From positions 62,001-126,000 of the forward strand of contig NZ_OY759852.1 in the NCBI RefSeq assembly GCF_963662805.1: a stretch of DNA of 64,000 bases. The letters are read 5' to 3'. A model generated the notes under the pieces. That model ran no database searches, was not told the origin of the DNA, and was given only the letters and a program-made list of their open reading frames with translations. Position numbers and translations under genes: made by a program. Positions 8,583 to 16,504 of this stretch are shown piece after piece. Source of the DNA: an uncultured Cohaesibacter sp. (GTDB taxonomy: Bacteria; Pseudomonadota; Alphaproteobacteria; Rhizobiales; Cohaesibacteraceae). How positions within the stretch are numbered: the stretch's first letter is position 1; each line of letters opens with the position of its first letter.

Positions 8583-9791
8583 TCAGGCATAGGCCGGGTT
8601 GAAGGCCTGTTCCGGGTTGGCGACAGGGCCGTTTTCACCCCAGTATGGTGAGAGTTTGCGCAGTTGGGCGATAATCGGCGGCATCGCTTCAATCACCCTG
8701 TCGATCTCACTGTCAGTGTTGTAACGGGAGAGCGAGAAGCGGATAGAGCCATGTGCGGCGGTATAGGGAATGTCCATCGCCCGCATGACATGGGAGGGTT
8801 CGAGCGATCCTGATGTGCAGGCGGAGCCGGACGAGGCTGCGATGCCCAGCTTATTGAGCAGCATCAGGATCGCCTCTCCTTCGATGAACTCGAAGGCGAT
8901 GTTGCAGGTGTTGGGAAGACGATTGTCGGCGTCACCCGTCACGAAGCAGTGGGGAACAGCCTCAAGGATCCCTTCCTCAAGGCGATCTCTCATCACCCGC
9001 ACGCGGGTCTGCTCCTCTTCCATATGCAGCTGAGCGAGCTCTGCGGCCTTGCCGAGCGCGACGATGGACGGGGCGGCTTCGGTTCCGGCGCGGCGTCCGC
9101 GCTCCTGATGGCCTCCACGCAGGAGGGGGCGGAAGCGGGTTCCGCGTCGCAAATATAACACACCGATGCCTTTGGGCGCATGCAGCTTGTGGCCAGACAA
9201 AGACAGCATGTCGATGGGCGTTTTCTTCAGGTCAATTGGAAGTTTGCCCACTGCCTGCACGGCATCGGTGTGAAACATGACACCGGCGTCGTAGGCCATC
9301 TGGGCCATTTTCTCGACGGGGAAGAGCGTGCCGGTTTCGTTGTTGGCCCACATGACGGAGACAATCGCCACCTTGTCGGACAACAGTTTTTTGTATTCGC
9401 CGAGATTGAGACGGCCCCTCATGTCCACTTTGAGATAGTGAACAATGTAGCCGTCCTTCTCGAGGCTTTCGCACAGGGCCAGAATGGCCGGGTGCTCGAC
9501 ATTTGTCGTGATGATCTCGCGCCGGGTCGGTTGTGCCTTGAGCGCAGAGAGGATCGCGGTGCTGTCGGACTCGGTGCCACAAGAGGTGAAGATGATCTCG
9601 CTGTCGTGCGCTGCACCAAGCAGGTCCTGAACCTGTTTGCGCGCCTTCTTCAGGGCATGGCCAACCTTGTTGCCGAACTGGTGCATGCTTGACGGGTTAC
9701 CGAACTGCTCGGTGAAATAGGGCAGCATGGCTTCAACCACGGCTTCATCAACCCGGGTGGTGGCGTTGTTATCGAGATAGATGCCTTCCAT
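8583..9791 (-). CDS. nifS: Cysteine desulfurase NifS
   Basis: PLP enzyme that removes sulfur from cysteine and passes it to the NifU scaffold for Fe-S clusters of nitrogenase. Starting at the ATG at 9791, preceded by GGGGAGG, gives 402 aa beginning MEGIYLDNNATTR. The PLP Schiff-base lysine is in SLSGHKLHAPKG (about Lys202), and the active-site cysteine in the loop SSGSACTSG is about Cys325, with the short loop of group I desulfurases. A longer open frame upstream to 10010 overlaps the end of nifU and is not used. Sits directly between nifU and nifV. Confidence 0.96.
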   Translation of the reverse strand: MEGIYLDNNATTRVDEAVVEAMLPYFTEQFGNPSSMHQFGNKVGHALKKARKQVQDLLGAAHDSEIIFTSCGTESDSTAILSALKAQPTRREIITTNVEHPAILALCESLEKDGYIVHYLKVDMRGRLNLGEYKKLLSDKVAIVSVMWANNETGTLFPVEKMAQMAYDAGVMFHTDAVQAVGKLPIDLKKTPIDMLSLSGHKLHAPKGIGVLYLRRGTRFRPLLRGGHQERGRRAGTEAAPSIVALGKAAELAQLHMEEEQTRVRVMRDRLEEGILEAVPHCFVTGDADNRLPNTCNIAFEFIEGEAILMLLNKLGIAASSGSACTSGSLEPSHVMRAMDIPYTAAHGSIRFSLSRYNTDSEIDRVIEAMPPIIAQLRKLSPYWGENGPVANPEQAFNPAYA

Positions 9792-9805
9792 GTCGAACCC
9801 CTCCC

Positions 9806-10786
9806 CTAAACCTTCAGCAATTCGCTGATGGGCATGATGTTGCTGACCGTAAGGGGAGCCGATGGCTCGGCGGTGGCCTTCACGGTTTTCCGGGCGGCGA
9901 CCTTCTTCATCTGGCTGGCGGGCAACACGCGAACGAACTCGCCAAGCTCCTCGACCAGCTTTTCCTGAATGCCATTCAGCGTCACCGAGGCGAGTTGGCA
10001 GCCAACGCAAGCGCCCTTCATGTTGACGAAGATCTTCTCGTCCATCACCTCGACCAGCTCCACGTCGCCATTGTCGGCCTGAAGCCTCGGGCGCAGGCTG
10101 TCGATGATCTCGTCAATCTTCTTGATGCGCTGAACCCCGGTCATGCCAGCAACGAGCGCTTCGGGCGTCGTCTCGACCAGCGGTTTTGCTGCCGCTTCAG
10201 GATCAAAGCTTTCGCCCTGTTCGGCCAGAACGCGGGTGAGGATTTCCTCGATGCCTTCATGACAGGAGGCGCAACCGCCCCCGGCCTTGGTGTAGTGGGC
10301 GACTTCTTCGACCGTCGTCAGGCCATTGGCGCGGACCGTTTCCTCGATCAGCACCTCATCGATGGCAAAGCATTTGCAGATGAGAGCGCCTTCCTCGTGA
10401 TCGTCCTTCCAGACCTCACCGCGATAGTTGGCAACGGCGGCTTGCAGGGCTTCGCGCCCCATCACCGAGCAATGCATCTTCTCTGGCGGCAGACCATCGA
10501 GATAGTCGGCAATGTCCTGATTAGACACCTTCAGTGCCTGTTCAACGGTCATTCCCTTGATGATCTCGGTGAGTGCCGAGGAGGACGCGATGGCAGAACC
10601 ACAGCCAAAGGTCTGGAAGCCGGCTTTCTCGATGACATTGGTAGCGGGATTGACCTTAAGCGTGAGACGAAGCGCATCACCGCAAGACAGTGACCCGACA
10701 TCGCCCGTCGCATTGGCGCCTTCAACCGCACCGGCATTGCGCGGATTGTAAAAGTGTTCCTTGACGGTATCCGAATAGTCCCACAT
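9806..10786 (-). CDS. nifU: NifU, Fe-S cluster assembly scaffold
   Basis: Full-length modular NifU of 326 aa, the scaffold on which [2Fe-2S] and [4Fe-4S] clusters are built for nitrogenase. The IscU-like N-terminal domain carries Cys35, Cys62 and Cys106. The central permanent [2Fe-2S] domain has C137-x-C139 and C172-x2-C175 (GGCASC). The C-terminal Nfu domain has C260-x2-C263 (GACVGC). A roughly 50-residue Ala/Pro/Lys-rich tail after the Nfu domain is longer than I expect for the family. It is followed 14 bases later by nifS and preceded by iscA. Confidence 0.96.
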   Translation of the reverse strand: MWDYSDTVKEHFYNPRNAGAVEGANATGDVGSLSCGDALRLTLKVNPATNVIEKAGFQTFGCGSAIASSSALTEIIKGMTVEQALKVSNQDIADYLDGLPPEKMHCSVMGREALQAAVANYRGEVWKDDHEEGALICKCFAIDEVLIEETVRANGLTTVEEVAHYTKAGGGCASCHEGIEEILTRVLAEQGESFDPEAAAKPLVETTPEALVAGMTGVQRIKKIDEIIDSLRPRLQADNGDVELVEVMDEKIFVNMKGACVGCQLASVTLNGIQEKLVEELGEFVRVLPASQMKKVAARKTVKATAEPSAPLTVSNIMPISELLKV

Positions 10787-10857
10787 GTCTCTCTACTTCC
10801 TCAGGTCGGCGCTCTTGTTATGTCAGCTGTCCGTTGATCGGTTCTTTTGAAATGAAA

Positions 10858-11181
10858 TCAGGCTGCGAAGCTCTTGCCACAGGAGCATTTTGAGGCGGCA
10901 TTGGGATTGGCGAAGGTAAAGCCCGAGCCTTCGAGGCTTTCGGCAAAGTCGATCACCGTGCCGATCAACATTTCCGCATTCTCGGGAACGATGAAGAGCT
11001 TGACCGAGCCGCTCTCGACGAGATGGTCGCCCTCTTCCGGACCAGCCACCAGATCGAGGCGATATTGCAATCCGGCACAGCCGCCGTTGACCGCAGCGAT
11101 CCGGAGGCCCGACAGGGGCTTCTCGGAGCTGTCCATCAAGCGTTGTAGAACTTCCTGAGCTTTTTCTGTGACTGTCAGCAT
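10858..11181 (-). CDS. iscA: IscA/HesB-type Fe-S carrier protein, nif-linked
   Basis: A 107-aa A-type Fe-S carrier that can deliver clusters or iron to nitrogenase apoproteins. The three conserved cysteines are visible: one in VNGGCAGLQY (about 35) and the C-terminal pair in SKCSCGKSF (about 100 and 102). It is the first gene of the operon that continues with nifU, nifS and nifV. The sigma-54 promoter at 11229-11244 lies directly upstream. The nif context indicates the IscA-nif variant rather than a housekeeping IscA/ErpA. Confidence 0.92.
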   Translation of the reverse strand: MLTVTEKAQEVLQRLMDSSEKPLSGLRIAAVNGGCAGLQYRLDLVAGPEEGDHLVESGSVKLFIVPENAEMLIGTVIDFAESLEGSGFTFANPNAASKCSCGKSFAA

Positions 11182-11228
11182 GGTCTCACCCTCGCAATCT
11201 ATCCAAACGGTTGGTTACAAAAGGATTT

Positions 11229-11244
11229 TGCAAGAGGTGTGCCA
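11229..11244 (-). promoter_or_regulatory. Sigma-54 (-24/-12) promoter of the iscA-nifU-nifS-nifV operon
   Basis: The minus strand reads TGGCACACCTCTTGCA, a perfect TGGCAC-N5-TTGCA element. It ends 48 bases before the iscA start codon, with a NifA site 80 bp upstream. Confidence 0.93.
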
Positions 11245-11323
11245 GACTTCGCGGCTGGGTCTATATTGTTGAAACTGCGATACAAATTAAATCGTGCAGC
11301 GAGAATGCCAGCCGCAAATTGTT

Positions 11324-11339
11324 TGTCGCAAAGGCGACA
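11324..11339 (-). promoter_or_regulatory. NifA upstream activator site for iscA
   Basis: TGTCGCAAAGGCGACA matches TGT-N10-ACA and is a near-complete palindrome. The same 16 bases occur upstream of nifE. Confidence 0.88.
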
Positions 11340-11413
11340 ATGTCGCAGTCGATCCACCAAATCTGTTGTTGATGTTTAGACGACAATCGCAGCCCGTCCG
11401 GCCATCAGGGCCC

Positions 11414-11443
11414 AACAAAAAAAGCCGCCCATACGGGCGGCTT
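11414..11443 (-). terminator. Terminator of the nifE operon
   Basis: A 9-bp GC-rich stem (AAGCCGCCC/GGGCGGCTT) with a 4-nt loop, followed on the minus strand by a run of eight T. It ends the nifE-to-ferredoxin transcript before the iscA promoter region begins. Confidence 0.9.
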
Positions 11444-11506
11444 GCTGCTTTGATTAAACGTGCTGTCAGGACCAGATGTCCTCACCATACGTCTTACCAA
11501 ACATCT

Positions 11507-11839
11507 TCACCAAACTTCTTCTGGCACCTTCAGGCGCTCGACAGGTTCGCCGCCGATGAGATGCTCGTCAAAGATCGCGTCAATGGCTTCCTGGGTTTTG
11601 ATACTCTGGTATTTCACCCCTTCAGGGTAGACCAGAACGCTGGGGCCAGCCTTGCAGGGGCCGCCCTGACAGGAGGTGCCGGTGACCTGCACCTTGCCCC
11701 CCAGATCGCGCTTGATGATCTCGGTGTTGAATTTGGTGAAAATGTCCTGTGCCTGCTCCTCCGAACAGCTGCCGAAGGGATGGCCTTCCGGGCGCTGTTG
11801 AATGCAGACAAAGACGTGTTTTTCTGGTTTGCCGGACAT
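11507..11839 (-). CDS. Thioredoxin-like [2Fe-2S] ferredoxin (Shethna protein I type)
   Basis: A 110-aa ferredoxin of the thioredoxin-fold [2Fe-2S] family, related to Azotobacter Shethna protein I and the 24-kDa subunit of complex I. Cluster ligands are visible as a cysteine in HVFVCIQQ, 12 residues before the next in FGSCSEE, and a pair in TSCQGGPCKAG near residues 56 and 61. The cysteine pair is spaced by four residues rather than the three I expect from characterised members. It is the last gene of the nifE operon, just before a strong terminator. Likely role: electron carriage or protection linked to nitrogenase. Confidence 0.85.
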   Translation of the reverse strand: MSGKPEKHVFVCIQQRPEGHPFGSCSEEQAQDIFTKFNTEIIKRDLGGKVQVTGTSCQGGPCKAGPSVLVYPEGVKYQSIKTQEAIDAIFDEHLIGGEPVERLKVPEEVW

Positions 11840-11895
11840 GCTTGTCTCCTCTTTCCGTCTGGCTCAAACGAATTGTGATGCTTACCCCGCTCTTT

Positions 11896-12243
11896 TCAGG
11901 CGGCTTCTGCGGTCATGTGCGTGAAGCACCCCTTGGGGCAGATCTTGGAGCAAGCTTCGCAGCCGATGCAGTCGTCCCGGTTCTTCAGCGACATGACCAT
12001 GGACGTATCATCAGAAAAACCGTCATCATCGTCATCGTCGTCGCCGAAAGGATCATCATCATCGAGATCGTCATCACTGTCGTCATCCAGATTGAGGCTT
12101 TCGCGCTCGACGAGTTCAAAGACGCTGCGCGAACAGACACGGAAACATCGTCCGCAACCGATGCATTTCTTGGCATCAAGCGCTTCAACAAATTGCGGGG
12201 TCCATTCCGCCCCGCCAAGGGTCAATCCAACCACTTCAGCCAT
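11896..12243 (-). CDS. fdxB: Ferredoxin III (FdxB) with an aspartate-rich insert
   Basis: Nif-specific ferredoxin with two [4Fe-4S] motifs: CIGCGRCFRVC near residues 27-37 and CIGCEACSKICPKGC near 92-106. The start MAEVVGLTLGGAEWTPQFVEALD is typical of FdxB. Between the two motifs lies an unusually long acidic stretch, roughly residues 52-80, made mostly of Asp and encoded by a run of GAT/GAC codons. FdxB proteins usually have a shorter linker. It follows the CCE_0567 family gene by one base, with a GGAG ribosome site, inside the nifENX operon. It probably supplies electrons for cofactor assembly. Confidence 0.92.
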   Translation of the reverse strand: MAEVVGLTLGGAEWTPQFVEALDAKKCIGCGRCFRVCSRSVFELVERESLNLDDDSDDDLDDDDPFGDDDDDDDGFSDDTSMVMSLKNRDDCIGCEACSKICPKGCFTHMTAEAA

Positions 12244-12244
12244 A

Positions 12245-12460
12245 TCAGGCTCCCTTCACTTCTGCCTGTTTGAGATTTGCTTCCGCTGCGGCCCAGGCCT
12301 CACAGGCGGCGTAGGTTTCCTCAGCGAGTGCAGGCAGATCCTCGTATCCGGCAGGCAGGCGGTCCTCGACGAGATCATGCAGCTCCATCGCCTTTTCGGA
12401 GGCGATGCGCTTGGCTTTCTTGGCGGCTTTGGTGAGCGCCTTCAGTTCTGCTTCATCCAT
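12245..12460 (-). CDS. CCE_0567-family (Rop-like) small nif protein
   Basis: A 71-aa, all-helical protein. The pattern LKALTKAAKKAKRIASEKAMELHDLVEDRLPAGYEDLP, then a helix with AEETYAACEAWAAAEANLK, is the signature of the small CCE_0567 metalloprotein family, which folds as a helical hairpin and sits beside DUF269 genes in nif clusters. Its exact job is not established; binding of metal or a partner in the nifX/DUF269 pathway is proposed for the family. It lies between the DUF269 gene and fdxB. Confidence 0.85.
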   Translation of the reverse strand: MDEAELKALTKAAKKAKRIASEKAMELHDLVEDRLPAGYEDLPALAEETYAACEAWAAAEANLKQAEVKGA

Positions 12461-12471
12461 AGCTTTGGTCC

Positions 12472-12954
12472 TTACAGTTTGGCCACCTCACGGTGGGCTT
12501 CAACAAGGGCTGCAGCCTTGTCGATGATTTTCGCGGCTTCCTCCTGCATGGCCTCGAGTGACTTGAAGCCGAAGCGATGCACGTCGCGCAGATTCTTGTC
12601 CGCGACGATCAGCTTGCCGACCGCGATGATGGCGCGGCCAAAGCCTTCATGGGTCAGGTTGACAATCGGAACGGCCATCAGGCCCGTTTTGCCTTCGATG
12701 CAAACCGAAAGGGCGTTGTACCAGGCCTTGACTCGGGCCATGACTTCCTCGTCCGGATCCCCGACGATGGGAACGTTGCGCTTGCGTTCCTTGGTCATCA
12801 CGAAGGGATCGATGATTTCATTCTCTCCGGCATTGTCCCAGACGCCATAGGCATCAATCGCCCGCATCTGGCGAATGATTTCACTGACAATCGGGTTGCT
12901 GAGGGCCGGGTCGTCGGCAGTGACCACAAGGTCTTCTTCGAGATCTAGTAGCAT
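12472..12954 (-). CDS. NifX-associated nitrogen fixation protein (DUF269)
   Basis: A 160-aa DUF269 protein encoded directly after nifX in most nif clusters. The sequence MLLDLEEDLVVTADDPALSNPIVSEIIRQMRAIDAYG and the later NLTHEGFGRAIIAVGKLIVADKNLRDVHRFGF block are diagnostic. The ATG at 12954, four bases after the nifX stop, is preferred over a longer frame to 13020 that would overlap nifX. Known members are non-essential accessory proteins thought to act in FeMo-cofactor handling, but the mechanism is unknown. Confidence 0.9.
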   Translation of the reverse strand: MLLDLEEDLVVTADDPALSNPIVSEIIRQMRAIDAYGVWDNAGENEIIDPFVMTKERKRNVPIVGDPDEEVMARVKAWYNALSVCIEGKTGLMAVPIVNLTHEGFGRAIIAVGKLIVADKNLRDVHRFGFKSLEAMQEEAAKIIDKAAALVEAHREVAKL

Positions 12955-12958
12955 TGTC

Positions 12959-13453
12959 TCACTCACTCCATCCTTCGGTTTCCATATCGTCAAAGCGGGC
13001 AGGATCAGTGCGCGCTTCATTCACCGCATCGAGCGCACGGAGAATCCAGAAGGCTGGATCGCCCTTCAATTCATCCTGTAGAAGCGCCAGTTGCGCCTTG
13101 ATTGGCGTGCCATCAGCGACCTTCATCGGCTGCACCCGGATCTTCTTCAATTGGGTGATGGCCGAGGCGCCAACCGCACGGCAATAGACGGCGGCACAGT
13201 CTTCGAGCGCCTTGATGCGTATGTCGAGCTTGTCCTCAGTGCCGTCCATCAGAGCCTTTTCGAAACCGATGGTCTGATGGAAATGCACCTCATCACGCGT
13301 CACCAGATAGATCGCCAGAAATTCGCAGGTGCCGAAATGCTGGTCGACATGCTTCTGGTCGGTGGTTGCGAAGGCCACCTTCAATGCCCTGTCCACGAAG
13401 TCGTCCTCAATGGCGCTGTCGTGCAAGGTCAAGGTGCGAGCGATCTGCCCCAT
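12959..13453 (-). CDS. nifX: NifX, FeMo-cofactor precursor carrier
   Basis: NifX binds the NifB-co/VK cluster precursors and shuttles them between NifB and NifEN. The 164-aa protein shows the NifX/NifB C-terminal-like fold: VAFATTDQKHVDQHFGTCEFLAIY near residues 24-47 and a CAAVYCRAVGASA segment near 98-110. The ATG at 13453, preceded by GGAAGGGG, lies inside the last 47 bases of nifN, so the two genes overlap in different frames. The start at 13612 proposed by the longest frame is buried in nifN and is rejected. Confidence 0.94.
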   Translation of the reverse strand: MGQIARTLTLHDSAIEDDFVDRALKVAFATTDQKHVDQHFGTCEFLAIYLVTRDEVHFHQTIGFEKALMDGTEDKLDIRIKALEDCAAVYCRAVGASAITQLKKIRVQPMKVADGTPIKAQLALLQDELKGDPAFWILRALDAVNEARTDPARFDDMETEGWSE

Positions 13454-14825
13454 GGGGTGCCCCTTCCATGTCCTGTACCTGAGAATAGATGGATCGATAA
13501 GGTTCGACCGCGTCATGATCGGCTTCAACCAGCAGGTTGGCGAGCTCGAACAGGGTCTGGCGGCTGCCGCGATAGCCAACCCAAACGCGCGACGGAGCGC
13601 CAAACCGGTCAAACTGGGGGAAACCAGCCCTCAACAGTGGCAGGCCGAGACGCTCGGCGCTTGCCGCGCAATGGGCGTTGCCGATGACAATCTCGGCGTC
13701 CTCTTCCCGCGCGAATTTCTCCAGTTCCTCAAGATCACCGATCTTGACCGCCTTTGCCGGCAGCGCGGCAAGGCTGGGAACATTGGACGGTGCGACGGCG
13801 GTGATCAGCTCGGCTCCCATACCGGTCAGAAGATCGCCAAAGGCGGCGAGCAGGTCCGGATCTCCGGCAACGGCGGCGCGGGTCATGCCGATATGAAAAT
13901 GGGTATCGAGCATGGCGTCCTGCAACTGCTTGCGTTGCCGTTCGATGCGGGCTGGCACCGGCTGACCGGAGAGCTTGTGCAACAGGTGAATAAACTCATC
14001 GACCTTGTCGAGGCCGAACAGGTGGCTGAAGCGATAGGTCGGCACACCGGTGCGCTTTTCCAGAAGGTCGGCGGCTGCATCAAGGCTGTTGCCGATGACC
14101 AGCGTGGCACGTGCCTTGTGGAGGATATCGAAGTCCCCGACGCAGGTTCCACCCGTGGTGAGCGGATTGTAGTCTTTCTCGTTGAGATGGCCGTCAAGGC
14201 TTGTCGAAATGTCCGGAAGAACCAGAGGAATGAGCCCGAAAGCTTCAACCGTTTCCTTGAGTTCCTCGATATCGCCGGGGGTCAGGGAGGCATTGACGAG
14301 AATATTGACCTGCCGGTTGGAGGCAACCCCGCCCTTCTCTTCGGCCTCAGGCACAAGACGATTGATCAACTCGTAGACGGCCTTGGCAAAGCCGGTCTCG
14401 AGCGACCCGGCATAGTCCGGCGTCTCGACCGGAACGACCGTTGTTCGTGCATGTTCCGGGTGCTTCTGACGGAAAGTGGCGACCGCGCCGCTGGTGTCCG
14501 AGCCTTGCGTCTCTGACAGGCCGGTGGTCGGCACGCCGATAAGGGAGGGAGCGAACTTGTCGCAAATGGTCTTCAGCCCCTCGACCACATTCTCGTCCGC
14601 ACCCATGACAGTGCTGACCTGATCCATGGCCGTTGTCTGAAGCGGCACCGGCTCGCGGAAGTGGCCGATGAGGAAGATCTTGCCATAGGCGGTGCAGCCC
14701 TGCGCCCCATGCAGCATGGACATGGCACCCCGAATGCCGAGGAAGGCGAGCGATGCGCCCATGGTGCTGCTGGTCTTGAGCGGGCTGACGGACAGGGCCT
14801 TGTTGCGTTTGATAATCTCTGCCAT
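13407..14825 (-). CDS. nifN: NifN, FeMo-cofactor scaffold subunit
   Basis: The beta-like subunit of the NifEN scaffold on which the NifB-co precursor is matured to FeMo-cofactor. From the ATG at 14825 (GGAG box) it is 472 aa and homologous to NifK. It has the cluster-ligand region MLHGAQGCTAYGKIFLIGHFREPVP near residues 38-60 and the VPTTGLSETQGSD segment near 100. It starts four bases after the nifE stop. The C-terminal 15 residues share DNA with the start of nifX. Confidence 0.95.
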   Translation of the reverse strand: MAEIIKRNKALSVSPLKTSSTMGASLAFLGIRGAMSMLHGAQGCTAYGKIFLIGHFREPVPLQTTAMDQVSTVMGADENVVEGLKTICDKFAPSLIGVPTTGLSETQGSDTSGAVATFRQKHPEHARTTVVPVETPDYAGSLETGFAKAVYELINRLVPEAEEKGGVASNRQVNILVNASLTPGDIEELKETVEAFGLIPLVLPDISTSLDGHLNEKDYNPLTTGGTCVGDFDILHKARATLVIGNSLDAAADLLEKRTGVPTYRFSHLFGLDKVDEFIHLLHKLSGQPVPARIERQRKQLQDAMLDTHFHIGMTRAAVAGDPDLLAAFGDLLTGMGAELITAVAPSNVPSLAALPAKAVKIGDLEELEKFAREEDAEIVIGNAHCAASAERLGLPLLRAGFPQFDRFGAPSRVWVGYRGSRQTLFELANLLVEADHDAVEPYRSIYSQVQDMEGAPHGADRSHLDLARQRH

Positions 14826-14829
14826 GGTC

Positions 14830-16233
14830 CTACTCCGCTGCTTCAATCTGGCTGTCTCGCGCCCATGGGGCTGGATCGCGCACCGCTTTCCAGATTGGGC
14901 TTTCCACGCTCTGAACGATCTGCTCGGCAAGGGTGATCATGCCGTCGTAGCCAGCATAGGCGAAGTCGCGTTCCTGATTGATATGAAGGAAGGGAATGCG
15001 GGCCTTCAGCGCGGTGTACATGTTGCGGCCACCGGCGATGAGCAGGTCCGTGTCGGTCTCATAGACCATGTCGATCAGCGCCCGTGGCCCCTGACTCTCG
15101 TCGAGCATCCGGGTGTTCTCGCCCATCAGCTCGCGGATCTTCTGCTTGTCCGCCTCGGTGGACTTGCGGGTGGAGGTTGCTACCACCTGCATGCCCAGAT
15201 CCTGAAGGGCGGAGACCACGGACCAAGCCTTCACGCCGCCGGTGTAGAGCAGCACCTTCTTGCCTTCGAGTTTTTCGCGGAAGGGCTTCAGGGCTTCGGC
15301 AATGCGCGCTTCTTCCCGTGCGATCAGCGCCTCGGTCCGTTCGGTCAGGGACGGATCGTCAATGAGGCGGGTAAAGTCGCGCAGAGCAAGGCTCATGTCG
15401 CGGACGCCATAGAAACTGCCCTCGAACCAAGGGGTTCCGTAGCTGTCCTTGAGTTTGCGGGCGACGTTGATCATGGCCTTGGAACAGACCATCATGTTGA
15501 CTTCCGAACGATGCATGGTCTGCACCTCGCGGAAGCGGGCGTCACCAGACAGGGAACCGAGCACCCTGAGGCCAAGCTCATCGAATATCGGCATGACATG
15601 CCAGAGTTCGCCAGCGATGTTGTATTCGCCGATCAGCGTAATGTCGTGCACCTTGACGCCGTCACGATCAAGATGGGCTGGCACCGGGTCGGGTTCTCGG
15701 GTGCCGATGACATAGCGGAGCATGGCATCGCCAGCGATGCGGTTGCCGAGGTTCTTGGTGCCGTAGAAACCGGCGGCATCGACGGGAACGACCGGCGTGC
15801 CCCATTTCTTGGTTGCGGCTTTGCAGACGGCCTCAATATCGTCCCCGATCAGCGCCGGAACGCAGGTGTTGTAGACAAAGACCGCTTCGGGCGCATGGCT
15901 GTCGATGGCCTGCTTGATGGAATGGAACAGCCGCTTTTCGCCACGGCCCATGATCACGTCCTGCTCGGTCATGTCGGTGGTCAGGCCGAGCTTGTAGAGC
16001 TTGGCACCCGAAGAGCGACTGCCGCGGTTGTCCCATGCGCTGCCTGCGCAGGCGATGGAGCCGTGCACGATGTGCGCCACGTCGGCAATGGGCAGAAGAG
16101 CGATCTGGGCACCGTCAAAGCAGCATCCTCCAGCGGCGGCTCCGGGCTTCGGGCGGGCACAGCCGGACTTGGATTTGTGGTTATGCTCGCAAGCCGGTTC
16201 GTCCAGGAGTTCCGCTATCTCTTTTTGTTTCAT
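14830..16233 (-). CDS. nifE: NifE, FeMo-cofactor scaffold subunit
   Basis: The alpha-like subunit of the NifEN scaffold, homologous to NifD. From the ATG at 16233 the protein is 467 aa and starts MKQKEIAELLDEPACEHN. It has the Cys-rich N-terminal region (GCARPKPGAAAGGCCFDGAQ, residues 25-44), VHGSIACAGSAWDNRG near 58-73, and VYNTCVPALIGDDIEAV near 130. A longer frame upstream to 16458 runs through the promoter and NifA site and is rejected. First gene of the operon nifE-nifN-nifX-DUF269-CCE_0567-fdxB-ferredoxin. Confidence 0.96.
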   Translation of the reverse strand: MKQKEIAELLDEPACEHNHKSKSGCARPKPGAAAGGCCFDGAQIALLPIADVAHIVHGSIACAGSAWDNRGSRSSGAKLYKLGLTTDMTEQDVIMGRGEKRLFHSIKQAIDSHAPEAVFVYNTCVPALIGDDIEAVCKAATKKWGTPVVPVDAAGFYGTKNLGNRIAGDAMLRYVIGTREPDPVPAHLDRDGVKVHDITLIGEYNIAGELWHVMPIFDELGLRVLGSLSGDARFREVQTMHRSEVNMMVCSKAMINVARKLKDSYGTPWFEGSFYGVRDMSLALRDFTRLIDDPSLTERTEALIAREEARIAEALKPFREKLEGKKVLLYTGGVKAWSVVSALQDLGMQVVATSTRKSTEADKQKIRELMGENTRMLDESQGPRALIDMVYETDTDLLIAGGRNMYTALKARIPFLHINQERDFAYAGYDGMITLAEQIVQSVESPIWKAVRDPAPWARDSQIEAAE

Positions 16234-16275
16234 CTGCCACAAACCTCGCTGATTTGATGAATTCGAGGATGAATT

Positions 16276-16291
16276 TGCAAGCACCGTGCCA
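16276..16291 (-). promoter_or_regulatory. Sigma-54 promoter of the nifE operon
   Basis: The minus strand reads TGGCACGGTGCTTGCA, a perfect -24/-12 element 43 bases before the nifE start. Confidence 0.93.
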
Positions 16292-16335
16292 GAGTTTAAT
16301 TCATTGTTTTTTAGGCATATTATTTGCCGCTCGTT

Positions 16336-16351
16336 TGTCGCAAAGGCGACA
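16336..16351 (-). promoter_or_regulatory. NifA upstream activator site for nifE
   Basis: TGTCGCAAAGGCGACA, identical to the iscA site, lies 45 bp upstream of the -24 element. This is closer than at the other nif promoters here. Confidence 0.87.
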
Positions 16352-16504
16352 ATCGCAGACAAACAATCCCGCTTGTCGTCCTTTGTGTGCGACATGGCGT
16401 AAAGACGACAAACCCCGGCGCACTCCGGGCGGAGACGCGATCTCGTTCTCTGAGGCATTAGAGAGCGGAACAGGGAAGACGCGGCCCGAAGACCGCGCCA
16501 AGGA

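Noticed and set aside
11990..12110. CRISPR-like or satellite repeat in the GAT-rich stretch
   Set aside because: It is the in-frame poly-aspartate coding sequence of fdxB, not a repeat-spacer array.
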